Source of the DNA: UBA7803 sp963822255
GTDB taxonomy: Bacteria > Pseudomonadota > Gammaproteobacteria > Pseudomonadales > Azotimanducaceae
Assembly (NCBI GenBank): GCA_963822255.1
Contig: CAWGGV010000006.1
Span: forward strand, 620,001 to 684,000
Reading direction: 5' to 3'
DNA length: 64,000 nucleotides
The translations under genes and the position numbers were made by a program. This document shows, piece after piece, positions 7,871 to 15,226 of this stretch; positions within the stretch are counted from its first letter, which is position 1; each line of letters opens with the position of its first letter. The notes below the pieces were generated by a model, which ran no database searches, was not told the origin of the DNA, and saw nothing but the letters and a program-made list of their open reading frames with translations.

Positions 7871-9199
7871 ATGACGAAAGAAGGCAACCTGGAAGCCCCC
7901 GAGCGACGGCCGCTCGACTGGAAAAACGACGACTTTTACGCCGCCGATAAGCTCTTCCCGGAGCTCGAGCGGGTGTTCGACATCTGTCACGGCTGCCGTC
8001 GCTGCGTGAGCTTGTGCCAGGCCTTCCCCACCCTGTTCGATCTGGTGGACGAGTCGGAGACCATGGAGGTGGACGGAGTCGACAAGGCCGACTACATGAA
8101 GGTCGTCGATGAGTGCTATCTGTGCGATCTGTGTGCGGAGACGAAGTGCCCGTACCTGCCTCCGCATCCGTGGGAGGTGGACTTCCCTCATCTCATGCTG
8201 CGTGCCAAGGCACACAAGTTCCGCCAGGGGAACGTCCGCTGGCGCGACCGCCTGATCGCCAGCACCGACCCGGTGTTCGACACCCTGGGCCGGCCGGGGC
8301 TCGCGCAGGCGGCCAATGCCGCGGCCCGCAGCAAATCCCTGCGCCGGGTGGGCGACCGGCTGCTCAGCATCCATCCCGACGCGCCGCTGCCGCACTTCGA
8401 GGCGAAGCCCCTGTCGCGCCGGCTCGGCACGGACATCGGCGCCGGCCTCGAGGCGAAGGCCGACGATCGCACCACCGGCAAAGTAGCTGTCTTCGTGACC
8501 TGCTACGGCGACCACAACGAGCCCGGGGTCGTGGAGGACCTTGTGGCCGTGCTCGGCCATAACGGTGTGCCGGTACGAATATTGAAAGACGCAAAGTGCT
8601 GCGGTATGCCGAAGCTCGAGCTCGGGGACCTGAAAAAGGTGGAGTCGCTGAAGGACGCGAATCTGCCCCTGTTCCTGGAAGCCATCGATGCCGGCTACGA
8701 CATCATTGCCCCCGTGCCGTCGTGCGTGCTCATGTACAAGCAGGAAGTCCCACTGATGTTTCCGGACGACGAAGACGTGGCGCGGGTCAAGGCGGCGTTC
8801 TTCGACCCTTTCGAATATCTGATGCTCCGACACCGGTCGGGGCTGGTCCGCACCGAGTTCCAACGGAGCCTCGGCAAGGTTGCCTATCACGCCGCCTGCC
8901 ACCAGCGGGTGCAGAACATCGGCATGAAAACTCGCGACTTCCTGTCACTGATTCCGGACACCGAGGTGACCTACATCGATCGCTGCTCCGGTCACGACGG
9001 CACCTACGCGGTGAAGAGCGAGACCTACGGGCACGCCATGAAGATCGCCCGCCCGGTGGTGCGGCGGGTGAAGGAAGCCGAGGCCGACACCTTCGGATCG
9101 GACTGCCCCATGGCGGGCCGCATCATCGAACACGGCCTGGAAGGACCAGAGCGGGCGGAACATCCGCTGACCATGGTCCGCAAGGCCTATGGAGTCTAA
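7871..9199 (+). CDS. GlpC/HdrD-like (Fe-S)-binding oxidoreductase subunit
   Basis: A 442-residue protein with two N-terminal 4Fe-4S cluster motifs, CHGCRRCVSLCQAFP and CYLCDLCAETKCPYLPPHP, about residues 38-100, followed by two CCG-like half-domains. The first half-domain carries DAKCCGMPKLELGD. The second has YHAACHQRVQN, DRCSGHDGTYAVKSETYGH and a late GSDCPMAG. This is the layout of the GlpC subunit of anaerobic glycerol-3-phosphate dehydrogenase and HdrD-type heterodisulfide reductases. In the second CCG site the usual Cys-Cys-Gly is replaced by R-C-S-G, so one cluster may be altered. With rubrerythrin upstream and DUF3501 two bases downstream it probably passes electrons to the diiron protein or another oxidant sink; that is inference from context. 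The ATG at 7871 follows GCAAGGAGCTGGGTAGCACC. Confidence 0.82.
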   Translation: MTKEGNLEAPERRPLDWKNDDFYAADKLFPELERVFDICHGCRRCVSLCQAFPTLFDLVDESETMEVDGVDKADYMKVVDECYLCDLCAETKCPYLPPHPWEVDFPHLMLRAKAHKFRQGNVRWRDRLIASTDPVFDTLGRPGLAQAANAAARSKSLRRVGDRLLSIHPDAPLPHFEAKPLSRRLGTDIGAGLEAKADDRTTGKVAVFVTCYGDHNEPGVVEDLVAVLGHNGVPVRILKDAKCCGMPKLELGDLKKVESLKDANLPLFLEAIDAGYDIIAPVPSCVLMYKQEVPLMFPDDEDVARVKAAFFDPFEYLMLRHRSGLVRTEFQRSLGKVAYHAACHQRVQNIGMKTRDFLSLIPDTEVTYIDRCSGHDGTYAVKSETYGHAMKIARPVVRRVKEAEADTFGSDCPMAGRIIEHGLEGPERAEHPLTMVRKAYGV

Positions 9200-9201
9200 T
9201 C

Positions 9202-9783
9202 ATGCAGAAACTGGATCGATCCAATCTCTGGAGCCTGGAACAGTACGCCCAGCAGCGCGAGACGTTTCGGACCGAGGTGATCGAGCACAAAAAGCCGCGC
9301 CGGGTGGCCCTTTCGCCCAACGCGACCATGTACTTCGAGGATTTTCTGACCCTGAAGTATCAGGTGCAGGAGATGCTGCGGGTAGAGCGGATCTTCGAGC
9401 CAGAAGAGATCGAGGACGAGCTTTCCGCCTACAACCCGCTGATCCCCGACGGCAGCAACTGGAAGGGCACCCTGATGTTCGAGTATCCGGACGTCGAGGA
9501 ACGGCGAAAGGCGCTGTCCCGAATGGCCGGCATCGAGCATCGCATCTGGGTGCAGGTGGCCGGCCAGGACAAGGTCTTCGCGGTCGCCAACGAGGACTTG
9601 GAGCGCTCCACGGACGATAAGACCTCGGCCGTGCACTTCCTGCGCTTCGAGCTCGGTCCGGACAGCGTCGCTGCGGTGAAGCGCGGGGCCGACGTCAAGA
9701 TGGGCATCGACCACGAGGAGATGCGCTGCGAGGTTACGCTCTCCGACGAGACCCGCAGGAGTCTGGCGCAGGATCTCGACTGA
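9202..9783 (+). CDS. DUF3501 family protein
   Basis: A 193-residue soluble protein starting MQKLDRSNLWSLEQYAQQRE two bases after the iron-sulfur gene, so the two are translated together. The segments KKPRRVALSPNATMYFEDFL, TLKYQVQEMLRVERIFEPEE and WKGTLMFEYPDVEERRKAL match what I know as DUF3501, a proteobacterial family found beside rubrerythrin and GlpC-like iron-sulfur proteins. No catalytic motif, signal peptide or membrane helix is visible. The conserved three-gene order suggests a partner in the same redox process. The specific function is unknown. Confidence 0.8.
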   Translation: MQKLDRSNLWSLEQYAQQRETFRTEVIEHKKPRRVALSPNATMYFEDFLTLKYQVQEMLRVERIFEPEEIEDELSAYNPLIPDGSNWKGTLMFEYPDVEERRKALSRMAGIEHRIWVQVAGQDKVFAVANEDLERSTDDKTSAVHFLRFELGPDSVAAVKRGADVKMGIDHEEMRCEVTLSDETRRSLAQDLD

Positions 9784-9786
9784 GGT

Positions 9787-9895
9787 GTGGGAGCGACCTG
9801 TGGAAGTGACCTGACTTGTGTGGGAGCGACCTCCCGGTCGCGATTTCCGGAGTCGCGACCGGGAGGTCGCTCCCACAAGGTCGCTGCCACACAAG
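9787..9895. repeat. REP palindrome (24-bp perfect arms) with nested partial copies
   Basis: The arms at 9820-9843 and 9853-9876 are exact inverted copies around the core GCGACCTCCCGGTCGC, with a nine-base loop. Partial copies flank them on both sides (GTGGGAGCGACC at 9787 and GGTCGCTGCCACACAAGTCA at the right), making a nested inverted structure between the stop codons of the convergent DUF3501 gene and oxyR. The right end touches the oxyR stop codon. A role as a shared 3' end structure is likely. Confidence 0.85.
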
Positions 9896-10801
9896 TCAGG
9901 CGGCGGCCTTGCTCCCCATCACGTGCTTCATGGTGCTCGTCAGCACCCTGGCGAACTGGTCGAGCAATTCGCTGCGTGTAGCGCTGGTGCGCCAGCAGAG
10001 GCCGATGTCCCGATGCGGGTCGTCGTCCTTGAACGGCAGGTAGCGCACGGGGCCGTTCCGCGAGGTGATGGCGAGCTCCGGCATCAGAGTGATACCCACA
10101 TTGGCAGCCACCATCTGCCGTAGGGTTTCGATGCTGGTGGCACGGAAGTTAGTGTTCTCGACGGCGTTGTGGGAGCTGCACACCTCCAGGGCCTGGTCTC
10201 TGAGGCAGTGGCCGTCCTCCAGCAACAGCACCTGCTCGTCGTCCAGATCGTCGATGCTCACCGACTTCTGGTGGGCCTTGGGATGGCTCTTCGCGGCGGC
10301 GAAGTAGAACGGCTCGGTGTACAGCTTCACCTGCTTGAGGTTCTCCTCCTCCACCGGCAGCGCCAGGATCACCGCATCGAGGTCCCCTTCCCTGAGCATG
10401 CGGGTGATCACCGCCGTCTGGGCTTCGGTGAGCTGGATGCGGAGCTTGGGAAATGCCTTCTTGATGGGGCCGAGGATCTTCGGCAGCAGATAGGGCGCCA
10501 CCGTGGGGATGATGCCCAGACGGAAATCGCCGCCGTAGGGATCCTTGTACTCCTCGGCGATATGCACCATCTGGTTCACCTCCCTGAGCACCCGCTGGGC
10601 CTGCGCAACGATCCGCTCACCGACCGGGGTCAGCATCACCTGACGGTTGGTGCGCTCGATCAGGGTCACCCCGAGCTCGTCCTCCAGCTTCTTGATCTGG
10701 GTCGAGAGCGTCGGCTGGCTGACGAAGCAGGACTCGGCGGCCCGGCCGAAATGCTTGTGCTCGGCTACGGCTACCAGGTAGCGCAGATCGCGCAGATTCA
10801 T
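9896..10801 (-). CDS. oxyR: LysR-family hydrogen-peroxide sensor OxyR
   Basis: A 301-residue regulator. The N-terminal winged helix-turn-helix (MNLRDLRYLVAVAEHKHFGR, then SFVSQPTLSTQI-type sequence with C for S at one position) is OxyR-like. The sensor domain contains LEDGHCLRDQALEVC, the paired cysteines (about residues 198 and 207) that form the peroxide-sensing disulfide. TSIETLRQMVAANVGITLMP is the conserved C-terminal segment. The ATG overlaps the stop of the upstream alcohol dehydrogenase by four bases (10798-10801), so both may share a transcript. Its neighbour, the convergent rubrerythrin cluster, is a plausible target, although I see no clear OxyR site there. Confidence 0.92.
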   Translation of the reverse strand: MNLRDLRYLVAVAEHKHFGRAAESCFVSQPTLSTQIKKLEDELGVTLIERTNRQVMLTPVGERIVAQAQRVLREVNQMVHIAEEYKDPYGGDFRLGIIPTVAPYLLPKILGPIKKAFPKLRIQLTEAQTAVITRMLREGDLDAVILALPVEEENLKQVKLYTEPFYFAAAKSHPKAHQKSVSIDDLDDEQVLLLEDGHCLRDQALEVCSSHNAVENTNFRATSIETLRQMVAANVGITLMPELAITSRNGPVRYLPFKDDDPHRDIGLCWRTSATRSELLDQFARVLTSTMKHVMGSKAAA

Positions 10802-11880
10802 CGCCGCCAGGGCTCCACCAGAATCTTCGCGTGGCGCTCGGGATTCTTCAGGTCGGCAAAGGCCGCCGGGACCTGCTCGATGCCCACCGCGCCTGTGACA
10901 AGCGGGTCCACCGGAAGCCGGCCCTCGGCGATGAGCTGCAACGTGGCGGCGAACTCCTCCGGCGTGTAGCCCAGCACGAACTGCAGGTTCAGCTCCTTGG
11001 TGATGGCGAGCAGCGGCCGGACGACGTCCTGTGCCATACAAACGCCCACCACCACGAAGCGGCAGCCGCGCTGGGCGCCCGCCATCATCTGATCGAGCAC
11101 GCCGGGCACGCCCACGCACTCGAAAAACACCCCGGGCGGTAAGGTTCGCTCACCGCTCAGCGGGTTCACCTCGGTACGTTGCCCCTGCGCGCTGGCGCGG
11201 GCCGCCTCCTCCCAGGATCCGTAGGGCGAGCGCTGCGCCGGATCGATGACGATGTGCGCACCCATGATCTCCGCCAGTCGGCGCCGCGCCGGGGAGAAAT
11301 CGGCGGCGATGATGGGTGCGGCGCCCCGATGGGCCAGCGCGGCGATGACCGCCAGCCCCACCGGGCCGCAGCCGATCACCAGGGGCACGTCGTCGGGCGC
11401 GAGCCTGGCCATGGCCACCGCGTGCGCACCCACCGCCATGGGCTCGGTGAGAGCGGCATGAGCAGAGGAGAGACCGTTCGGCACGGGCAGCAGCAGCGCC
11501 TCCGTGAGCAGCATGTGCTCGGCGTATCCTCCCGGCACCTCGTGGGAATAGCCGACCGTGGTCATGCTTTTGCCGCGGATCAAGGTCGGCATCGAGCAGA
11601 CCCGGGTACCGGCCGACAGAGCGCGCGTGGTCGCCGGCCCGTGCTCGACGATCTCGGCGCAGAACTCGTGCCCCATCACCAGGTCTCTTGCCGGATCGAG
11701 CGCCGAGCCGCTGATCGCGCCGGAGGCTTCCATGAACAGGTCCGTGTGCTCCAGCACGTGCAGATCAGACCCGCAGATCCCGCAGGCCAGGGTCTTCACC
11801 AGCACCTCGCCCTGCTCGGGGACCGGTTCCGCCACGTCGTCGGTCACCAGCGCTCCGTTTCTCATTACCGCTGCGCGCAT
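10798..11880 (-). CDS. Zinc-binding medium-chain alcohol dehydrogenase
   Basis: A 360-residue MDR-superfamily enzyme, NAD(P)-dependent. GICGSDLHVLEH carries the first catalytic zinc ligand (Cys near 36), VMGHEFCAEIVEHGP carries the His-Glu pair, and PLVIGCGPVGLAVIAAL is the Rossmann G-x-G-x-x-G dinucleotide site. The structural-zinc loop with four cysteines found in classical ADHs is missing; the region instead reads GTRVCSMPTLIRG and has a single Cys. That resembles sorbitol/threonine-type or uncharacterised MDR subfamilies, so no specific alcohol is assigned. The stop overlaps the oxyR start, implying co-transcription and perhaps a role in aldehyde or peroxide stress. Confidence 0.82.
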   Translation of the reverse strand: MRAAVMRNGALVTDDVAEPVPEQGEVLVKTLACGICGSDLHVLEHTDLFMEASGAISGSALDPARDLVMGHEFCAEIVEHGPATTRALSAGTRVCSMPTLIRGKSMTTVGYSHEVPGGYAEHMLLTEALLLPVPNGLSSAHAALTEPMAVGAHAVAMARLAPDDVPLVIGCGPVGLAVIAALAHRGAAPIIAADFSPARRRLAEIMGAHIVIDPAQRSPYGSWEEAARASAQGQRTEVNPLSGERTLPPGVFFECVGVPGVLDQMMAGAQRGCRFVVVGVCMAQDVVRPLLAITKELNLQFVLGYTPEEFAATLQLIAEGRLPVDPLVTGAVGIEQVPAAFADLKNPERHAKILVEPWRR

Positions 11881-11987
11881 CGCCCGGCCCCCACGCTGAA
11901 TTCCCGCCTATGGTACTTTGGGCGCGGCTTCGTTCACCACCGCCGCCATGAACCATCACATCGTCCGGGCCCCGGGCCGCCTTTCCG

Positions 11988-12659
11988 GTGTCTGAGCCCG
12001 CCGACATCCGCGTCCTCCACCGCGACCGCGGACTGGCCGTGATCGACAAGCCGGAGGGCATATCGCTGCTGGCGGACCGCTCCGGCGCCCCCTGCCTGTG
12101 GGACCGGCTGGTGGACAGCCTCGGCACCCGTCCTTACCTGGTGCACCGGCTCGACAAGGGCACCAGCGGGGTGCTGCTGGTGGCGCTGGACGCGGAGACA
12201 CAGCGCAGCCTGACCCGGGCATTTCAGCAGCGCCGCATCCGCAAGTACTATCTGACGTGGGTAGTGGGGAGCCTCGAGACCGGTGGGACCCTCACCATCG
12301 ATCTGCCGCTCAGCAAAGGCCGCAAGAGCCGATACCGGGTGGCTGGCGCCCGCGCCGACATCCGCCGCACCCGGGGCGGCTGGTCGCTCTGCGCCAGCGG
12401 CGCCGGCGGACATCCGAGCCGGACACGCATCCGCGCGCTGGCGTATGCCGTCGGCCGGACCCGCCTGCTGGCGTCTCCGATCACCGGCCGCACCCATCAA
12501 CTCCGTGTGCACCTGGCCTGGATCGGCCACCCCATTCTCGGCGACCACCTCTACGGCCGGCCCGGCGCGCCCGAGCAGCAGGCACCGCGGCTCGAGCTGC
12601 ACTGTCACCGTCTGGTGGTGCCGGGGTACGGGACTTTCACTGCAGCGCTGCCAGCCTGA
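11988..12659 (+). CDS. RluA-family pseudouridine synthase
   Basis: A 223-residue RNA-modifying enzyme. The catalytic signature YLVHRLDKGTSGVLLVALD is complete, with Asp near residue 56, preceded by the GLAVIDKPEGISLLADRSG strand typical of RluA/TruC. The C-terminal SPITGRTHQLRVHLAWIGHP and ILGDHLYG are the conserved RNA-pocket motifs. No S4 domain precedes the catalytic core, so a TruC/RluA-like member acting on tRNA or 23S rRNA is more likely than RluC/RluD. The start is GTG at 11988 (VSEPADIRVLHRD), since no ATG fits the conserved N-terminus. The stop codon TGA is part of the adjoining REP unit (TGATCGCGCC). Confidence 0.85.
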   Translation: MSEPADIRVLHRDRGLAVIDKPEGISLLADRSGAPCLWDRLVDSLGTRPYLVHRLDKGTSGVLLVALDAETQRSLTRAFQQRRIRKYYLTWVVGSLETGGTLTIDLPLSKGRKSRYRVAGARADIRRTRGGWSLCASGAGGHPSRTRIRALAYAVGRTRLLASPITGRTHQLRVHLAWIGHPILGDHLYGRPGAPEQQAPRLELHCHRLVVPGYGTFTAALPA

Positions 12660-12776
12660 TCGCGCCCGGGAGGGCGCTCCCACAGGTTGGGGGCGTTCTG
12701 CCGTACCGGATCGCGCCCGGGAGGGCGCTCCCACAGAGGCGCTTCCACAGGGGCGCTTCCACAAGGGCGCTCACAC
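12658..12776. repeat. REP palindromes, two full direct copies plus three half units
   Basis: GATCGCGCCCGGGAGGGCGC followed by TCCCACAG occurs at 12658 and again at 12709. It is followed by three shortened units (GAGGCGCTTCCACAG, GGGCGCTTCCACA, AGGGCGCTCACACA) up to 12776. The palindromic core is GCGCCCGGGAGGGCGC, a member of the window-wide REP family. The first copy begins inside the stop codon of the pseudouridine synthase gene, and the array ends just before the convergent cytochrome gene. Confidence 0.85.
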
Positions 12777-12787
12777 AATCGGGTCGA

Positions 12788-13108
12788 TCAGCGCGTGCTG
12801 TGCTGGATCATGTAGTCGACGGCGGCGGCGAGCTCGTCGTCGCTGCAGCTCGAGCACAGGCCCTTCGGCGGCATGCCTGGCGGCACCCCGTGGATGGCCG
12901 ATTGCAGCAGCGCCTGCCGGCCCTTGGCGGTGCGCACCGCCCAGGCCTCGGCGTCACCGACCCTGGGCGCGCCGGCCACGCCCGCGGCGTGACACGAGTA
13001 GCAGAAGTTCTGGTAGACGCGCTGGCCCGTGTCCGGAGCCTCGGCGCTCTTCCCGCCGCCGCAGCCGGCCATCAGCAGCGCCACAGCGGCCGCGCTCCAC
13101 CCTTTCAT
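12788..13108 (-). CDS. Cytochrome c5-type lipoprotein
   Basis: A small (106-residue) secreted haem protein starting MKGWSAAAVALLMAGC, a lipoprotein signal with lipobox L-M-A-G-C, so it should be anchored in the envelope facing the periplasm. YQNFCYSCHAAGVAGAPRVG carries the CxxCH haem c site, PPGMPPKG the distal methionine ligand region, and GLCSSCSDDEL the extra C-x-x-C disulfide that marks class I cytochrome c5. An ATG six codons further upstream would place charged residues before the signal, so I prefer the internal start. It probably carries electrons in the respiratory chain. It is next to the omega-amidase gene, with no obvious functional link. Confidence 0.85.
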   Translation of the reverse strand: MKGWSAAAVALLMAGCGGGKSAEAPDTGQRVYQNFCYSCHAAGVAGAPRVGDAEAWAVRTAKGRQALLQSAIHGVPPGMPPKGLCSSCSDDELAAAVDYMIQHSTR

Positions 13109-13122
13109 GCATCGACTCCCGC

Positions 13123-13896
13123 TCACTTCAGCTCGAACTCGTCGGCATCCTGCCAGGCCGGAAACCGGATCCGATAGTCTTCCAGCGCCTCGCGATCCAG
13201 AGTCACGGTGAGCAGGCCCGCATCACTGCCGGCTTCGAGGAGCGGGGTGCCCTGGGGATCGTAGACGGCGCTGCCGCCGGTGTAGCTGACGCCGTTGCCG
13301 TCGGTACCAACGATGTTGACGCCGGCCGCATAGGCCAGGTTCTCGATGGCGCGGGCGCGCAGCAGCGCGTTCCAGGCCCCTTGCCGCGGCGCCGGCCAGT
13401 TGGCCACCGCCAGCAGCAGGTCGTAGTCGCCGCGGTTCCGCAGCCACACCGGAAAGCGCAGGTCGTAGCAGACCAGCGGCAGGATACGCCAGCCGTTCAG
13501 CTCGACCACCCGTCGTTCGCGGCCGGCGGCGTAGTGTTCGTGTTCGCCCGCCATGCGAAAGCGATGACGCTTGTCGTACGCGGTGATCTCGCCGCCGGCG
13601 GTGACCCAGAGGAAGCGGTTGTAACAGCGCCCGCCTTCCGCGACGACCACGCTGCCGCAGACCACCTTCGACAGCGCCGCCGCAGTGCGGCGCATCCAGC
13701 CCACGGTAGGGCCGGACATGGGTTCGGCTACGGTCTCGGACGCCATGGTGAAGCCGGTGGAGAACATCTCCGGCAGCACCACCACCGAGGCGTCGTCGGC
13801 CACCTCGGCCAGCCAATCGTCGAACAGGGCGCGGTTGGCGGCCGGGTCGTGCCAGTGGGTGGCGGTCTGCACGAGGCTCAGGGTCAGAGACTGCAC
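13123..13896 (-). CDS. Omega-amidase-like nitrilase-superfamily hydrolase
   Basis: A 257-residue C-N hydrolase with the complete Glu-Lys-Cys triad: VVVLPEMFSTGFTM (Glu), EITAYDKRHRFRMAGEHEHY (Lys) and LPLVCYDLRFPVW (Cys). The motif context matches E. coli YafV and mammalian NIT2, which remove the amide from alpha-ketoglutaramate or alpha-ketosuccinamate. The GTG at 13896 (VQSLTLSLVQTA) overlaps the end of the upstream aminotransferase by 13 bases, and a longer ATG start would lie inside that gene. Coupling is mechanistically sensible: a glutamine- or asparagine-using transaminase makes the omega-amide keto acid and this enzyme clears it, pulling the transamination forward. Confidence 0.87.
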   Translation of the reverse strand: MQSLTLSLVQTATHWHDPAANRALFDDWLAEVADDASVVVLPEMFSTGFTMASETVAEPMSGPTVGWMRRTAAALSKVVCGSVVVAEGGRCYNRFLWVTAGGEITAYDKRHRFRMAGEHEHYAAGRERRVVELNGWRILPLVCYDLRFPVWLRNRGDYDLLLAVANWPAPRQGAWNALLRARAIENLAYAAGVNIVGTDGNGVSYTGGSAVYDPQGTPLLEAGSDAGLLTVTLDREALEDYRIRFPAWQDADEFELK

Positions 13897-15089
13897 AGGA
13901 TCTCCGCCGCCCGGCGCAGGGTACCGTCGTCCTTCGCGAAGCACAGCCGCAGCACCGCGTGCCCCGGGTCGTGCTGATAGAAGACAGACACCGGGATGGA
14001 CGCCAGCTTCGCCTCCCGGGTAAGACGCTCAGCGAGCGCGGTATCCGGCTCGTCGAACATCCCGCCGTAGTCGACGAGCTGAAAATACGTGCCGGCGCTC
14101 GGCCGCACCGAAAAGCGGGAGCTTTCGAGCAGCCCGCAGAACAGGTCGCGCTTGCGCTGATAGAAAAGGCCGAGACCGGCATGGTGCTCGGGATGCGCCC
14201 GGAGAAAATCGGCGAGACCCAGCTGCACCGGCGTGTTGGAGGTGAACGTGACGTACTGGTGAACCCGCCGAAGCTCGGTGGTCAGCGCCCGCGGGGCCAC
14301 GCAGTAGCCGATCTTCCAACCGGTGGTGTGATAGGTCTTGCCGAATGACGAGACCACGAAGCTGCGGGCGAACAGGTCCGGGTAGCGGCAAAGGCTCTCA
14401 TGCTCACGGCCGTCGAAGATGATGTGCTCGTAGACCTCGTCCGCGAGCAGGTAGATCTCGCGGCCGGCAGCATCCGCCCGCGCCAGCACCGCCCGCAGCG
14501 CCGCGACGTCCTCCGGCTCCCAGACGCTGCCGGTCGGGTTGTGCGGCGTGTTGACGATGATGAGCCGGGTGCGGTCGCTGATCGTCTCCGCCACCCGCTG
14601 CCAGTTCGGCCGGAAGGCGGGCGGGTACATGGGCAGGTGGCGGGTCACGCCGCCCTGTAGAGTGACCGCCGGATCGTAGCTGTCGTAGGCGGGGTCGAAG
14701 ACGATGACCTCGTCGTCCGGCCGGACCACGGCCGCGATGGCGCAGAACAGCGCTTCGGTGGCGCCGGAGGTGATGGTGACCTCGCCATCGGCATCCACCT
14801 GGCAGCCGTAAACGCCCGCCACCTTGTCCGCCACCGCCTCCCTGAGCGACGGCACGCCCATCATCGGCGCGTATTGATTGTGGCCATGGGTCAGATAGTG
14901 CTGGACCCGTTCGAGCAGGTAGCGGGGCCCGTCGAAATCGGGGAAACCCTGGGACAGGTTCAGCGCTCCTTCGCGCCGCGCCAGCTCGGACATGACGGTG
15001 AAGATGGTCGTCCCCACCCTGGGGAGCTTGCTCACCGGTGCGAGGTGCGCGGGCAGCGGGGTTGAAACATCGTGATGCATGGCGTGCAT
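13884..15089 (-). CDS. Class I/II PLP aminotransferase (methionine/glutamine transaminase type)
   Basis: About 400 residues, fold type I. Motifs in order are NLSQGFPDFDGPRYLLE at the N-terminus, NQYAPMMGVPSLREAVA, TITSGATEALFCAI (PLP-phosphate contact), VNTPHNPTGSVW (Asn contacting PLP), LADEVYEHIIFDG (Asp and Tyr), and SFGKTYHTTGWKIGY with the Schiff-base lysine. This resembles E. coli YbdL and kynurenine/glutamine transaminases, which use methionine or glutamine. ATGs at 15089 and 15080 are both possible and neither has a clear ribosome site. The downstream omega-amidase overlaps it, and the next genes in the opposite direction recycle S-adenosylhomocysteine, so a role in methionine salvage is likely. 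Confidence 0.85.
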   Translation of the reverse strand: MHAMHHDVSTPLPAHLAPVSKLPRVGTTIFTVMSELARREGALNLSQGFPDFDGPRYLLERVQHYLTHGHNQYAPMMGVPSLREAVADKVAGVYGCQVDADGEVTITSGATEALFCAIAAVVRPDDEVIVFDPAYDSYDPAVTLQGGVTRHLPMYPPAFRPNWQRVAETISDRTRLIIVNTPHNPTGSVWEPEDVAALRAVLARADAAGREIYLLADEVYEHIIFDGREHESLCRYPDLFARSFVVSSFGKTYHTTGWKIGYCVAPRALTTELRRVHQYVTFTSNTPVQLGLADFLRAHPEHHAGLGLFYQRKRDLFCGLLESSRFSVRPSAGTYFQLVDYGGMFDEPDTALAERLTREAKLASIPVSVFYQHDPGHAVLRLCFAKDDGTLRRAAEILCSL

Positions 15090-15107
15090 TCTGACACAAG
15101 CCACTTT

Positions 15108-15211
15108 GTGGGAGCGGCCTCCCGGCCGCGGGGTTTCCAATATCAATGGATTTTGATATTGTGCGCGTCCGGCGGGGCGCGGACTGATCGCGGCCGGGAG
15201 GCCGCTCCCAC
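15108..15211. repeat. REP inverted repeat (23-bp perfect arms) enclosing an operator
   Basis: The left arm at 15108-15130 and the right arm at 15189-15211 are exact reverse complements built on GCGGCCTCCCGGCCGC. The 58-base interval holds the CAATATCAA/TTGATATTG palindrome and presumably the promoter of the sahR-like gene. The other long-armed REP pairs in this window have loops of only about 9-18 bases, so this one has been split or built around a regulatory site. Confidence 0.85.
15138..15161. promoter_or_regulatory. Operator-like palindrome before the sahR-like/ahcY genes
   Basis: CAATATCAA (15138-15146), six bases, TTGATATTG (15153-15161) is a perfect 9-6-9 inverted repeat 66 bases before the regulator's ATG. 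ArsR-family regulators bind palindromes of this kind as dimers, so autoregulation by the SahR-like protein is the simplest reading. The AT-rich site stands out sharply in GC-rich DNA. Confidence 0.65.
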
Positions 15212-15226
15212 AAAAACAGGAAAGAC

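Noticed and set aside
7340..8902. A 520-codon minus-strand frame covering rubrerythrin and the iron-sulfur gene.
   Set aside because: It is antisense to clear motifs on the plus strand and has no recognisable domain.
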